A stretch of 64,000 bases of DNA from Desulfitibacter sp. BRH_c19 (GCA_001515945.1 LOER01000004.1:1-64000); one strand, 5' to 3'. Positions 16,375 to 26,290 are shown, numbered from the stretch's first letter. A program made the numbers and translations. The notes: generated from the sequence alone by a model not told the origin.

Positions 16375-17988
16375 ATGGTTGAAAAGATAAGCTCTCCGAA
16401 TGGTATTATTTTAGTTGATGAAAAAGGGCAAGTTATTTTCTGTGATGAAAATGCGCAAGGCCTATTACCCGATCAACAACTCTTGGGTAAGCAGATTGAT
16501 ATTGTTATTGAAAATATGGATAATAAAAATATTACTTTTCAAATGACAAATCTAATTCGGAATGCTAATTTCAAGAATGATTTGAAATGTTACCTGTTCT
16601 ATTGTAGCGAGCCAATCCCTGAGTCAGATGAGATGAATCTGGAAAAGCTTCAGGAAATATTAAATAATTCATACGATGAAATTTTTGTGGTCAATAGTAA
16701 AGGTATTGTAACCTATGTTAACAATGCTAGTGAAAGAAATTATGGTCTAAAGCCATCTGAAATCATTGGAAAAACAGTTTATCATCTTGTGGAAGAGGGC
16801 TACTACAGCCCATCAATAGCTCCTGTGGTTTTTAAAGAAAAAAAGAGGGTTACCCTTACACAGGAAACAATGATCGGTAAGAAACTAGTTGTTACTGCTA
16901 CTCCAATCCTAGATGGAGAAGGTAATATAGACTTGGTTGTAATGAATACTCGAGATATAACTGAAATAGAAAAGCTTAAATGCAATTTAGAAGATACTGA
17001 AAAATTAGTACAAAAGTATAAGCAAGAGGTTGAGGAACTAAGAAAAAAGGAATACAAATACGAACATTTAGTAGTTCGTAGCAAAAGCATGAAGGAATGT
17101 GTTGTATTGGCACAAAAGGTTTCTTCTACGGATTCTACTGTTCTAATATTAGGTGATTCTGGAACTGGTAAGAATGTAATGGCTAAGTATATTCATCATA
17201 TAAGCAATAGAAAAAATGGACCTTTTAAAACAATTAACTGTGCAGCTATACCTGACCAATTGCTCGAATCTGAACTATTTGGCTATCATCGTGGTGCTTT
17301 TACAGGGGCTAATACCGCGGGAAAAGTTGGACTTCTGGAATTATCTGATGGTGGTACATTATTTTTAGATGAAATAGCTGAGATACCACTAAGACTGCAA
17401 GCAAAACTTCTAGAGGTAATCCAAGAGAATAGATTTGTACCAGTTGGTGGTACAGAGTATAAAAATATTGACATAAGAATAATTGCAGCTACCAATAGGG
17501 ATTTAGAAAAAATGGTTAGAGATGGATTATTTAGAGAAGATTTATACTATAGAATAAATGTAATTGAACTAGAAATACCACCCTTACGGGACAGACTTGA
17601 GGATATAGTCTTCCTAGCGCATTATTTTCTAAACATATATGATAAAAAATATGGCATGTCCCATTATTTTTCCCAAGATAGTCTAGATACATTAATTACT
17701 CATTCATGGTCAGGAAATGTACGTGAATTACAACACGTTGTTGAGAGGTTAGTGATAACTGTTAAGGAATCAAAGATACTACCAGAGCATTTCCCCAAAA
17801 GCTTCAGTAAAAGCGATAAAGCTAAAGCTAATTTAGCATTGCCTAATCTTGTTCCATTAGATGTGCTAGAGGAAGAATTAATTATCAAGGCTTATAAACA
17901 ATTGGGAAGCTCATATAAGGTTGCAAAAGCGCTAAATATTAGTCAAAGTAAAGCAAATAGGCGCATCCGCCGATATCTAAATAAATAA
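16375..17988 (+). CDS. Sigma-54-dependent activator with PAS domains
   Basis: A 537-residue enhancer-binding protein. It has an N-terminal PAS-like segment (1-85), a clear PAS domain (about 90-200) with a coiled linker (200-228), and an AAA+ domain. The AAA+ domain carries Walker A GDSGTGKN (260-267), the sigma-54 loop GAFTGA (307-312) and Walker B GGTLFLDE (326-333). A Fis-type helix-turn-helix follows (about 505-535). Such proteins open sigma-54 promoters when their sensor domain binds a signal. It follows the Pyl-type mttB and precedes another MttB gene, both preceded by sigma-54-like sites. A methylated amine, or the redox/corrinoid state, is a plausible cue, by inference. Confidence 0.92.
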   Translation: MVEKISSPNGIILVDEKGQVIFCDENAQGLLPDQQLLGKQIDIVIENMDNKNITFQMTNLIRNANFKNDLKCYLFYCSEPIPESDEMNLEKLQEILNNSYDEIFVVNSKGIVTYVNNASERNYGLKPSEIIGKTVYHLVEEGYYSPSIAPVVFKEKKRVTLTQETMIGKKLVVTATPILDGEGNIDLVVMNTRDITEIEKLKCNLEDTEKLVQKYKQEVEELRKKEYKYEHLVVRSKSMKECVVLAQKVSSTDSTVLILGDSGTGKNVMAKYIHHISNRKNGPFKTINCAAIPDQLLESELFGYHRGAFTGANTAGKVGLLELSDGGTLFLDEIAEIPLRLQAKLLEVIQENRFVPVGGTEYKNIDIRIIAATNRDLEKMVRDGLFREDLYYRINVIELEIPPLRDRLEDIVFLAHYFLNIYDKKYGMSHYFSQDSLDTLITHSWSGNVRELQHVVERLVITVKESKILPEHFPKSFSKSDKAKANLALPNLVPLDVLEEELIIKAYKQLGSSYKVAKALNISQSKANRRIRRYLNK

Positions 17989-18000
17989 TCTAAAAATATG

Positions 18001-18032
18001 GGGGAACACTAAGTGTTCTCCTATTTATTTTG
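18001..18032 (+). terminator. Terminator after the PAS/sigma-54 activator gene
   Basis: GGGGAACACT pairs with AGTGTTCTCC, followed by a T-rich stretch. Confidence 0.65.
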
Positions 18033-18154
18033 TTCTAGATGCTAAACTATATTTCGCTATCAATTTAAATCTAAATGACTTACAATAACCCGTATGGACT
18101 TAGAATTAGCTTTGCAAAGACAGCTATATAGGCTTTTATATAGATATTATTAAA

Positions 18155-18170
18155 TGGCATAGTCCTTGCA
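18155..18170 (+). promoter_or_regulatory. Sigma-54 promoter (-24/-12)
   Basis: TGGCATAGTCCTTGCA matches the consensus except T for C at one position. It lies about 60 bases before the MttB-family gene at 18232. A perfect CTTTGCAAAG palindrome sits just upstream at about 18110. Confidence 0.8.
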
Positions 18171-18231
18171 TCAGATTAAAGATAATGTTCGAAGTTACAA
18201 AATTATTTAGTTCAACGCTATGGAGGGGATT

Positions 18232-19647
18232 ATGATGTTAAAGACCAAATTAGAGGTTATTTCTAAAGAGGATTTTCAAATGATACATGATGCATCAATA
18301 AAGATACTAGAAGAGACTGGTGTGGCTTTTCATTGCGAGGAAGCATTGGAAATATGCAGGTCTCATGGTGCAAAGATTTTAGGTAATACTGTGTATTTTA
18401 CTAGGAAGATGGTAGAGGAAGCTATAGAGAATTGTCCAGAGACTTTTACTTGGACAGCGAGAAACATGGACAAGTCAGTAACAGTGGGTGAGGGCTTTCT
18501 TATTCAACCAAACTTGGGACCAGTATATATTCAAGATTTGGACAAGGGTAGGCGTGTAGGTACATTAGAGGATTTTGGCAACATTCAGAAGCTTTGCCAG
18601 CATAGTGATGTGGTTCATCTTGTGGGATCTATACCTGTAAATCCAAGTGATATCTCACAGGATGAAAAGCACCTACACATGATATATGAAACTGTACGAA
18701 ACTCAGATAAACCAATTATTGGACATACTGGATATAGGCATGAAGCCCAGCAAACATTGGATATGATTGAAATTGCTTTAGGAACGAAATTAAATAATGG
18801 GCATTATGCAGCGGTGGCTATTAATCCACTTAGTCCATTGGGCTATTCCCAGGATGCTTTGGAAACCATCATAGAATATGCAAAACGTAATCAAATAGTA
18901 TTTTTGGCTCCATGTATAATGGCAGGTGTGTCTGGGCCTATAACTCTATTAGGAACAGCTGTATTACAAAATGTTGAGATATTAGCTGGTCTAACCTTAA
19001 TACAATTAATAAATCCAGGTAATCCAGTTTTGTACTCAATTGCATCAAATACTGCTTATATGAAAACAGGTAGCTTTATCGGAGGTAACCCTGAAGGTTT
19101 GTTGATGGATATAATTAACTTGCAAATGGGTATGGACTATTATAAGGTTCCCACTAGAATATTATCAGGTGTAACTGACTCAAAGGTTGTAGATTGTCAA
19201 GCTGGATATGAAACCATGCAAAATCTTATGATGGGTGTATTGGGCGGTGGTCATATTGTTGTACAGTGCATGGGTGTTCTAGATGCTATTATGACTACTT
19301 CTTATGAGAAATTTATAATTGATGAAGAATTGATTCAAAGAATGGTGCGTATTAAACAAGGTGTGGAGATATCAGAAGAGGCATTAGCGATAGAAGCAAT
19401 TCAAGAAATTGGACATTCTGGATCCTATTTAACTCACCAAAGTACTTTTGAGAAATTTCGTAGTAGATGGATGCCAACAGTTTCCGGTTGCGAGTCCTAT
19501 ATGGATTGGGTAGCAGCGGGATCAGAGGATGTGGTAATCAGGGCAAATCGGAAATATAAAGAAATACTAAGCAATGCCCCTGAAACTTTATTAGATTCAG
19601 AAATAGACAAGGAAATACGAAGATACATGGAAACAGCTAAAGGATAG
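18232..19647 (+). CDS. MttB-family methyltransferase (non-Pyl)
   Basis: A full-length MttB-superfamily protein of 471 residues. At the pyrrolysine column it has Val (LSGV-TDSKVVDCQAGYE), so it belongs to the non-Pyl MtgB-like group whose members demethylate quaternary amines. It is the most divergent of the five copies in the window: the loop reads RILSGV instead of the MY(S/A/G)TGG of its relatives, and the C-terminal block is GHSGSYLTHQSTFEKFR. The start at 18232 follows GGAGGGG; an ATG at 18220 overlaps that ribosome site. The gene stands alone between a sigma-54 promoter and a strong terminator, and is flanked by two sigma-54 activator genes. The substrate is unknown. Confidence 0.9.
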   Translation: MMLKTKLEVISKEDFQMIHDASIKILEETGVAFHCEEALEICRSHGAKILGNTVYFTRKMVEEAIENCPETFTWTARNMDKSVTVGEGFLIQPNLGPVYIQDLDKGRRVGTLEDFGNIQKLCQHSDVVHLVGSIPVNPSDISQDEKHLHMIYETVRNSDKPIIGHTGYRHEAQQTLDMIEIALGTKLNNGHYAAVAINPLSPLGYSQDALETIIEYAKRNQIVFLAPCIMAGVSGPITLLGTAVLQNVEILAGLTLIQLINPGNPVLYSIASNTAYMKTGSFIGGNPEGLLMDIINLQMGMDYYKVPTRILSGVTDSKVVDCQAGYETMQNLMMGVLGGGHIVVQCMGVLDAIMTTSYEKFIIDEELIQRMVRIKQGVEISEEALAIEAIQEIGHSGSYLTHQSTFEKFRSRWMPTVSGCESYMDWVAAGSEDVVIRANRKYKEILSNAPETLLDSEIDKEIRRYMETAKG

Positions 19648-19650
19648 CAT

Positions 19651-19680
19651 AAAAAAAAGCCCACCGGGCTTTTTTTTTAT
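19651..19680 (+). terminator. Strong rho-independent terminator
   Basis: AAAAAGCCC/GGGCTTTTT hairpin with a 3-base loop and a run of nine T, right after the MttB stop. Confidence 0.9.
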
Positions 19681-19790
19681 GCACACAACTCGAGACAAAG
19701 ATTTACTATTTTGTATAAAGTGCAGGAGATTGGTGGTAAATTATAGAATATTATATCAATTTAGCAAGTTCTTGAAAGCGGGTGTGACAG

Positions 19791-21584
19791 TTGTCTGAAT
19801 TGAGAGGTATTCAAGATTTTGTTCAAGACATAGCTGAGGCAATTAGTGCGGCCCTTGATATGGGTGTGGAAATAATAGACTCCCATTTATTAAGAATTGC
19901 AGGTACTGGGGAATCCAAGGAAAAGATTGGTACAAAAATGGCTATGGGACATATCTGCAGACATGCACTATTATGCAAAAAACCCTTTATCCTTGTGGAA
20001 CCAGGAAAAGATCAGATCTGTGAAATATGTCACCTGTATAGTAATTGTGATATTATAAAAGCTGGTTTTTTTATGCCAATCCAATTGGAGGGTATGCCAG
20101 TAGGATTAATTAATCTTGTGGCTTTTACAGATGAGCAAAAAATCCGACTGTTAAATCAAGAACAAACACTATTGCAATATGTTGCAAAAATGTCTGAATT
20201 ATTGTCCAGTAAAATAGCGGAAAATCGCAGTACAAAACAGTTAAGAATAACTGCAGAATTTCTGAAAACAATAATTAATTCTATAGACATAGGAGTAATT
20301 GGGGTGAATGCGGAGGGATACATAGCACAAATAAATCAATCCGCAGGAGATATTCTTGGTTTGCCGTGGCAAGAATTAAGGGGTAGCAGTATTAATACTG
20401 TTTTATCTAAATCTCCCCTTTGTAAAATTATTTTAAAACAGGAGATAGACCAAGAGCAGGTGATTACCTATCAAATTGGGGAAAAACGGGTGAGAGTTTT
20501 AAGTTACTTTTATCCTGTATATAGTGATGGAATTTTAACTGGAGCCTTTGAAGCATTTTACCGTCTGTCTGATGTTCAAAGAAAGGCAGAAAGATGGGCA
20601 GGTACTGAATATCAATCTACCCTTTCAGAAATCATCGGGGATAGTGAAATTATTAAAGATGTAAAAGAAAGAGTACTACAGGTTGCCCAAGGTAGCTCTA
20701 CAGTTTTGATACAGGGAGAAAGTGGTACTGGTAAAGAGCTCTTTGCTCGAGCAATTCATGCTGCTAGTCCGAGGGCAAATAAACCCCTTAAAATTATTAA
20801 TTGTAGCGCCATACCTGATAACCTTCTGGAAAGTGAACTCTTTGGTTATGATGAAGGTGCTTTTACAGGGGCAAAGCATGGTGGTAAAATTGGTAAATTT
20901 GAATTAGCTGATGGAGGTACGGTTTTTCTAGATGAGCTTGGGGAGTTGCCTCTCTATTTACAAGCAAAACTATTACGAGTTTTACAAAACCGAACCATCG
21001 AAAGGGTGGGAGGTAATAGCGAAATAAAAATTGATGTGAGAATTGTTGCAGCAACTAATAGGGATATTGAGAAAATGGTTGCTGATGGACAATTTAGAGA
21101 GGATTTATATTATAGGCTTAATGTTATACCTTTATATATCCCCCCTCTTCGTGCAAGAAGAGATGATATATCTCTTTTGGTCGACTATTTTATCTATAAA
21201 TATAATGAATTTCTTAAGAAAACAATTAAGACAATTCACCCTGAAGCTTTGGAAATTTTGAAGCTGTATAACTGGCCTGGAAATGTACGGGAATTGGAAA
21301 ACGCAATTGAATATGCTTGTAATTTCGAGCAAAGCAATCTAATTATGCCAGCAAGTTTACCACTACGCATACTTAGAAGCGTTAAAGGAGAAGAAATTGT
21401 CCAAGAAAAATTAGATTTGAAATGCCATGTGCGAGAAGTAGAGAAAAAGATCATTATGAAAGCCATTTTACTGCATGGTGGTTCGTTAAAAGAGAAGGAG
21501 CTTATTGCTAATGAATTAGGTATAAGTGTACCAAGCTTATATAGAAAACTCAAAGACTATAATATTAAACTTAATAATAGTTAA
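19791..21584 (+). CDS. Sigma-54-dependent activator with Cys-rich sensory domain
   Basis: A 597-residue enhancer-binding protein. The N-terminal domain (about 1-140) carries a cysteine cluster, C56, C62, C77, C80 and C86, in HICRHALLC and CEICHLYSNC. This resembles PocR/GAF-like sensors, which may bind a metal, a cofactor or a small ligand. A PAS domain (about 155-265) and the AAA+ domain follow: Walker A GESGTGKE (309-316), GAFTGA (356-361) and Walker B GGTVFLDE (375-382). The protein ends with a Fis-type helix-turn-helix (SVPSLYRKLKD). The start is TTG 19791 with a modest GGGTG site. It probably drives the MttB operon starting at 21752 and perhaps other sigma-54 genes here. Confidence 0.92.
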   Translation: MSELRGIQDFVQDIAEAISAALDMGVEIIDSHLLRIAGTGESKEKIGTKMAMGHICRHALLCKKPFILVEPGKDQICEICHLYSNCDIIKAGFFMPIQLEGMPVGLINLVAFTDEQKIRLLNQEQTLLQYVAKMSELLSSKIAENRSTKQLRITAEFLKTIINSIDIGVIGVNAEGYIAQINQSAGDILGLPWQELRGSSINTVLSKSPLCKIILKQEIDQEQVITYQIGEKRVRVLSYFYPVYSDGILTGAFEAFYRLSDVQRKAERWAGTEYQSTLSEIIGDSEIIKDVKERVLQVAQGSSTVLIQGESGTGKELFARAIHAASPRANKPLKIINCSAIPDNLLESELFGYDEGAFTGAKHGGKIGKFELADGGTVFLDELGELPLYLQAKLLRVLQNRTIERVGGNSEIKIDVRIVAATNRDIEKMVADGQFREDLYYRLNVIPLYIPPLRARRDDISLLVDYFIYKYNEFLKKTIKTIHPEALEILKLYNWPGNVRELENAIEYACNFEQSNLIMPASLPLRILRSVKGEEIVQEKLDLKCHVREVEKKIIMKAILLHGGSLKEKELIANELGISVPSLYRKLKDYNIKLNNS

Positions 21585-21626
21585 GTAATTATTATTACAA
21601 TTAATAATAAAAATCTGGATATTACA

Positions 21627-21667
21627 AGCTCTATTAGCTTAAATACAAGCTAATTAGGGCTTTTTTG
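21627..21667 (+). terminator. Terminator after the Cys-rich activator gene
   Basis: AGCTCTATTAGCTT pairs with AAGCTAATTAGGGCT, followed by TTTTTT. Confidence 0.85.
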
Positions 21668-21679
21668 GTATGTTTATTT

Positions 21680-21695
21680 TGGCACTAAAATTGCT
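21680..21695 (+). promoter_or_regulatory. Sigma-54 promoter (-24/-12)
   Basis: TGGCACTAAAATTGCT is an exact TGGCAC-N5-TTGCW match, about 55 bases before the first of two MttB-family genes. Confidence 0.85.
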
Positions 21696-21751
21696 TATTA
21701 CTTATTAATAGAAGTAAATAGTGTGACTTCAAGATGAAAAGGAGAAGTGTG

Positions 21752-23203
21752 ATGACATTTTACGGCTATCCAAGTGGATTCTATAAACCTTTATCACTCA
21801 AGGAAGTTGAGAAGATACATAACACGTCACTTAGAATACTAGAAGAAGTAGGCTTTATGGTGGATAACAAAAGGGCTCTAGTTGTTCTTGAAAAAATAGG
21901 TTGTAAAGTGGACTATCTAAATAAAATTGTAAGAGTTGAACCAGATGTGCTTATGAGAACAATAAAAAAGGCTCCCGCTCGAATCACCCTATATGGTAGG
22001 GATGAAAAAAATAATCTTGTAATTGAAGCAAATAGAACCTATTACAGTAATGGTGGAACAGCTATTAAGACAATTGATGTAGAAACAGGAGAACGTAGAG
22101 ATTCCACTCTTGAAGATATATCCCAAATTTGCAAATTAATAGATTATTTAAATAATATACATATGATAATGCTTCCTGTATATCCGGGAGGAATAGAAAC
22201 CAATGAAGTAGATGTTAATCGTTTTTTTAATGCATTGAATAACTCCACTAAACATGTTATGGGAGGTATTTATCATGAAGATGGTGCCAAGGATGTAATT
22301 AAAATGGCACAAATATTAGCTGGTGGAGAAGAAGAATTTCGAAAAAGACCAATTCTAACCTTTATAACCTGTCTCTTAAGTCCCTTAAAGATGGAACATA
22401 ATTATGTCAACTTTATGTTCGATGCAGCAGATGCTGGTGTTCCAGTAGTTACGTCAGTATGTCCTATTTCAGGGTTAACTGCTCCCATGACGCTCGCAGG
22501 ACAGTTGGCGCAATTAAATGCAGAGGCATTGAGTGGAATTCTTTTGCTTCAGGCAATTAACAATGGCACCCCTGTATTTTATAGTGTAGTACCAACTATT
22601 GCTGATATGCGCTCCATGGGATTTTTATTTGGAGCAGTAGAAAGTGGTATTATGAACGCAGCTTGTGCACAACTTGCATCCTATTATAATATTCCCATGT
22701 ATTCAACAGGAGGTGTATCTGAATCCAAGGTTGGTGATGCTCAATCAGGCTATGAAAAGGCTATGGGTAGCTTAATGCCAGCATTGGCAGGTGCTCAATT
22801 AATCCATGATGCAGCAGGACTTCTAGAGGGTAGCATCTGTTTTAGTTTAGAACAGTTAGTTATAGATGATGAAATAAATGGTATGGCACTAAGGGCTACA
22901 AGGGGTATAGAAGTAAATGATGATACATTAGCCTATGAAACCATTAAAAGTGTAGGTCCAGGTGGTAATTACCTTGCACAAGGGCATACGGTTAAACACA
23001 TGAGAACTGAAACCTTTTTTCCAAAGGTTGCTAATAGAAATATATACACAGATTGGGTTAAAGATGGAAGTAAAAATTCATGGCAGAGAGCAAATGAAAT
23101 TGCACGAGAAGCTTTAGCTAATCATCAAGTGCAACCTTTTGAATCAGAGAAGATTTTACATGTTAAAAGTGAGTTTCCCTATCTAAGAGAAATAAAAGCC
23201 TAA
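21752..23203 (+). CDS. MttB-family methyltransferase (non-Pyl)
   Basis: A 483-residue MttB-superfamily protein with Val at the pyrrolysine column (YSTGGV-SESKVGDAQSGYEK). Other conserved blocks are APARITLYGRDEKN, TKHVMGGI and GPGGNYLAQGHTVKHMR. The start at 21752 has AGGAG with 7-base spacing; the ATG at 21734 lies upstream of that ribosome site. It is the first gene of a two-gene operon with the closely similar gene at 23231. The paralogue pair may act on two related betaines or form a mixed complex. Members of this branch include MtgB (glycine betaine), MtcB (carnitine) and MtpB (proline betaine); which applies cannot be decided by eye. Confidence 0.92.
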   Translation: MTFYGYPSGFYKPLSLKEVEKIHNTSLRILEEVGFMVDNKRALVVLEKIGCKVDYLNKIVRVEPDVLMRTIKKAPARITLYGRDEKNNLVIEANRTYYSNGGTAIKTIDVETGERRDSTLEDISQICKLIDYLNNIHMIMLPVYPGGIETNEVDVNRFFNALNNSTKHVMGGIYHEDGAKDVIKMAQILAGGEEEFRKRPILTFITCLLSPLKMEHNYVNFMFDAADAGVPVVTSVCPISGLTAPMTLAGQLAQLNAEALSGILLLQAINNGTPVFYSVVPTIADMRSMGFLFGAVESGIMNAACAQLASYYNIPMYSTGGVSESKVGDAQSGYEKAMGSLMPALAGAQLIHDAAGLLEGSICFSLEQLVIDDEINGMALRATRGIEVNDDTLAYETIKSVGPGGNYLAQGHTVKHMRTETFFPKVANRNIYTDWVKDGSKNSWQRANEIAREALANHQVQPFESEKILHVKSEFPYLREIKA

Positions 23204-23230
23204 TCCTGCGGTTAGGAGAAGGAGCACTTC

Positions 23231-24664
23231 ATGTACTTTGGTACAGCAAGTGGATACTACCAACCTGTATCTATCAAAGAAATTGAAATAATTCACAACG
23301 CTGCAATGCATGTATTTGAAAAAGTAGGAATTGAAGTTGATCATGAAAGGGCTCTGAAACTATTTGCAGAAAATGGAGCTCAGGTAGATTTTATCAACAA
23401 AAGGGTAAGGGCTTCAGAAAAGTGGATAATTGAAAAGATTAAAATGGCTCCAGCAAGAGTAATTTTATATGGTCGAGAGGATAAACATCATCTTGTAGTA
23501 GAGCCTGGGAGAACCTTTCTTGGAAGTGGTGGAAGTGCTGTGGGTATCCTAGACTATGAAAGTGGGGTTCGTAGGCCTACTACTTTAGATGATTTAAAAA
23601 CAATTGCTAAGCTTTGTCATAGCTTGGACAATATACATTGGTTTGTACTGCCAGTATATCCTAATGATGTTTCTAATGAGGATGTTGATGTTAATAGGTT
23701 CTTTGCAGGGCTTAATAATACTACTAAGCATATCATGGGTGGTGTATTTGGGCCTGAAGGTGCGAAAAAAGTTGTGCAAATGGCACAGCTTCTAGCAGGA
23801 GGAGCAAAGGAACTAAAAGCTAAACCTAACATATCAATTACTTGCTCCATAATGAGTCCCCTTAAGATGGAGAAGAATTATGTGGAGCATATGTTTGAAG
23901 TAGTTCAGGCTGGTGTACCTTTAGTCACATCATGTGCGCCTATAAGTGGTGCTACTGCACCCATGACTCTTGCTGGAACATTAGTACAATTAAATGTTGA
24001 AGCATTAAGTGGCATTCTTTTAGCCCAGTTAATCAATCCGGCTTCTCCTGTTCTTTATAGTGTAGTTCCTACTACAGCAGATATGAGAACCATGAACTTT
24101 TTATTTGGTGCAGTAGAAAACGGTATTATGAATAGCGTTTGTGCCCAACTTGCATCCTTCTATAATCTTCCTATGTATGCTACTGGAGGTACAACAGAAG
24201 CAAAGGTCCCTGATGCTCAAGCGGGTTATGAAAAGGCAACCACAATTTTAATGCCAGCCTTAGCTGGTGCGCAACTGATACATGAATCGGCTGGCCTTAT
24301 TGATAGTGGAATGACAGTATCTCTTGAGCAATATGTTATTGATAATGAAATCAATGGGATGGTCATGCGGGCCGTGAGAGGCTTAGATATTAATGAAGAT
24401 AGATTAGCATTAGAAGTTATTGAAGCAATTGGGCCTGGTGGTAATTACCTCACACACCCACATACTTTAAAATATATGCGAAGTGAAACTTTTATGCCTG
24501 ATGTTGCTGCAAGAATGAGCTATAACATTTGGAAGGAAAATGGCTGTAAAGATGTTGGGCAAGTTGCTAGAGAACGAGTAGGCAAATATTTTAAGGAAAG
24601 CACAGATGTAGCATATAATGAAGAAATTATTAAAGAAATAAAAAAGGAGTATCCACATATTTAA
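23231..24664 (+). CDS. MttB-family methyltransferase (non-Pyl)
   Basis: A 477-residue MttB-superfamily protein, closely related to the gene just upstream (27-base gap) and without its own promoter. Thr occupies the pyrrolysine column (YATGGT-TEAKVPDAQAGYEK). Shared blocks are APARVILYGREDKH, TKHIMGGV and GPGGNYLTHPHTLKYMR. The ribosome site is AAGGAG, 8 bases before the ATG. With its partner it probably encodes quaternary-amine demethylation. The corrinoid protein that would accept the methyl group is not encoded nearby. Confidence 0.92.
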   Translation: MYFGTASGYYQPVSIKEIEIIHNAAMHVFEKVGIEVDHERALKLFAENGAQVDFINKRVRASEKWIIEKIKMAPARVILYGREDKHHLVVEPGRTFLGSGGSAVGILDYESGVRRPTTLDDLKTIAKLCHSLDNIHWFVLPVYPNDVSNEDVDVNRFFAGLNNTTKHIMGGVFGPEGAKKVVQMAQLLAGGAKELKAKPNISITCSIMSPLKMEKNYVEHMFEVVQAGVPLVTSCAPISGATAPMTLAGTLVQLNVEALSGILLAQLINPASPVLYSVVPTTADMRTMNFLFGAVENGIMNSVCAQLASFYNLPMYATGGTTEAKVPDAQAGYEKATTILMPALAGAQLIHESAGLIDSGMTVSLEQYVIDNEINGMVMRAVRGLDINEDRLALEVIEAIGPGGNYLTHPHTLKYMRSETFMPDVAARMSYNIWKENGCKDVGQVARERVGKYFKESTDVAYNEEIIKEIKKEYPHI

Positions 24665-24700
24665 AACTAATTGGATTTTAGGGACATAACCTCCTCTTAT

Positions 24701-24741
24701 AAAAAGTCAGCAAGCCCAAGGGTTGACTGACTTTTTGTTTT
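24701..24741 (+). terminator. Terminator between the MttB operon and pgi
   Basis: AAAAAGTCAG pairs with CTGACTTTTT, T-rich in both directions. It may serve both convergent units. Confidence 0.8.
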
Positions 24742-24765
24742 TAGTGCAAATTTCAAGGTGTTCAC

Positions 24766-26136
24766 TTACTGTGTTTTTGACAGGTGGTGAAGCTTTTCTT
24801 CAATTTCCAATTTTATCTTTTCTGTTCCTTGCTTACCTAATAAAGCAAACATATTTTTCTTATATGTCTCCACACCTGGCTGATCAAATGGATTGACGCC
24901 TAGTAGATAGCCGCTTATTGCACATGCCTTTTCAAAGAAATACACAAGCTGCCCGTATGTGTAAGGAGTTAAATCTGTTATGTTCACCTTTAAGTTTGGA
25001 ACTCCTCCTTCAGTATGGGCAAGTATGGTTGCCCGGCAGGCCTGTTCATTAACGTGTTGAATTGTTTTGCCTGCAAGAAAATTAAGTCCATCCATATCCT
25101 CGTCAATTGCCTTTATTTCAAAGTTGTAAGGTGGGTTTTCAACCCATATGGTTGTGGCGAATAGGTTTCGCCTCCCATCTTGAATATACTGGCCAAGGGA
25201 GTGAAGATCCGTGGAAAAGTTTACACTTGCAGGAAAAATACCTTTGCCTTCCTTGCCTTCACTTTCCCCAAAGAGCTGTTTCCACCAATCTGAGAAAGAA
25301 GCAAGATCCGGTTCATAATTTACGAGGAGCTCAATGTTTTTTCCTTTACCATAAAGTATATTTCTAATTGCAGCATATTGGTAACACTCATTTATCTTAA
25401 GATCTTTGTTTAGATAGTTATCATGAGCAGTATTAGCTCCTGACATTACTTCATCTATGTCTATGCCAGCAACTGCAAGTGGGAGAAGTCCTACTGAAGT
25501 TAGAACAGAGTAGCGTCCTCCTACATTATCGGGGACAACAAAGGATTCGTAGCCCTGTTCATCTGCCAACTTTTTTAGAGCACCCTCTGATTTGTCAGTA
25601 GTTGCAATGATTCTTTCTTTTGCCCGTGCAGTTCCATATTTCTTCTCAATTATTTCTCTAAATATCCGAAAAGCAATAGCAGGTTCCAGCGTTGTACCAG
25701 ACTTAGACACAACATTGATGGCAAAATCTCTATCCTTAACTAGTTCTAGCAGTCTAGAAAGGTAAGTTGAACTAATATTATTGCCAGCAAAATAGATTTC
25801 TGGAGACTGCCTAATATCCCTTGAAAGCTGGTTGTAAAAAGAATTCTTTAGAAGATCTATTGCAGATTTAGCACCAAGATAGGAACCACCGATTCCTATG
25901 ACAATAAATACGTCTACCTTGTTCCTAATCTTTGCAGCGACTTCCTTAATTCTATTATACTCAGTCTTATCATATTCCTTTGGCCAATTAAGCCATCCAG
26001 TATATTCATTACCTGGGCCCTTTCCACTATGAAGTAGTTGGTGTGCGACCTCTACTGCCTCTTGTACATATTCTATTTCATTACTTTTGATAAAGTCTTT
26101 TGTAGTACTATAGTCAAATCTAATATTTGAAGCCAT
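24766..26136 (-). CDS. pgi: Glucose-6-phosphate isomerase
   Basis: A 456-residue phosphoglucose isomerase of the shorter bacterial type, which interconverts glucose-6-phosphate and fructose-6-phosphate in glycolysis. Recognisable pieces are [14 protein letters not shown] (sugar-phosphate loop), [17 protein letters not shown], the [19 protein letters not shown] signature and the C-terminal [16 protein letters not shown] with the catalytic Lys. AAGGAG lies before the ATG. It is alone on the minus strand and convergent with the MttB operon, so it is probably housekeeping and unrelated to the amine genes. Confidence 0.97.
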   Translation of the reverse strand: MASNIRFDYSTTKDFIKSNEIEYVQEAVEVAHQLLHSGKGPGNEYTGWLNWPKEYDKTEYNRIKEVAAKIRNKVDVFIVIGIGGSYLGAKSAIDLLKNSFYNQLSRDIRQSPEIYFAGNNISSTYLSRLLELVKDRDFAINVVSKSGTTLEPAIAFRIFREIIEKKYGTARAKERIIATTDKSEGALKKLADEQGYESFVVPDNVGGRYSVLTSVGLLPLAVAGIDIDEVMSGANTAHDNYLNKDLKINECYQYAAIRNILYGKGKNIELLVNYEPDLASFSDWWKQLFGESEGKEGKGIFPASVNFSTDLHSLGQYIQDGRRNLFATTIWVENPPYNFEIKAIDEDMDGLNFLAGKTIQHVNEQACRATILAHTEGGVPNLKVNITDLTPYTYGQLVYFFEKACAISGYLLGVNPFDQPGVETYKKNMFALLGKQGTEKIKLEIEEKLHHLSKTQ

Positions 26137-26260
26137 AAAGTGCTCCTTTCCTTTAATTTGAAATGGCTAATAATTCCTATTTAAGCAATATTAGTTTATC
26201 ACTTTTAGTATGCCATGTGAACACTTTGTTAGTCTACATAAAATAAAACCTTTGTAAATC

Positions 26261-26290
26261 TTGCGGTTTTCAAACAAAGTGCATTATAAT
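26261..26290 (+). promoter_or_regulatory. Housekeeping promoter
   Basis: TTGCGG (26261-26266), an 18-base spacer and TATAAT (26285-26290), about 40 bases before the queuosine-precursor transporter gene. CACTTTGTT and AACAAAGTG flank the region as an inverted repeat (26222-26230 and 26273-26281), role unknown. Confidence 0.5.
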
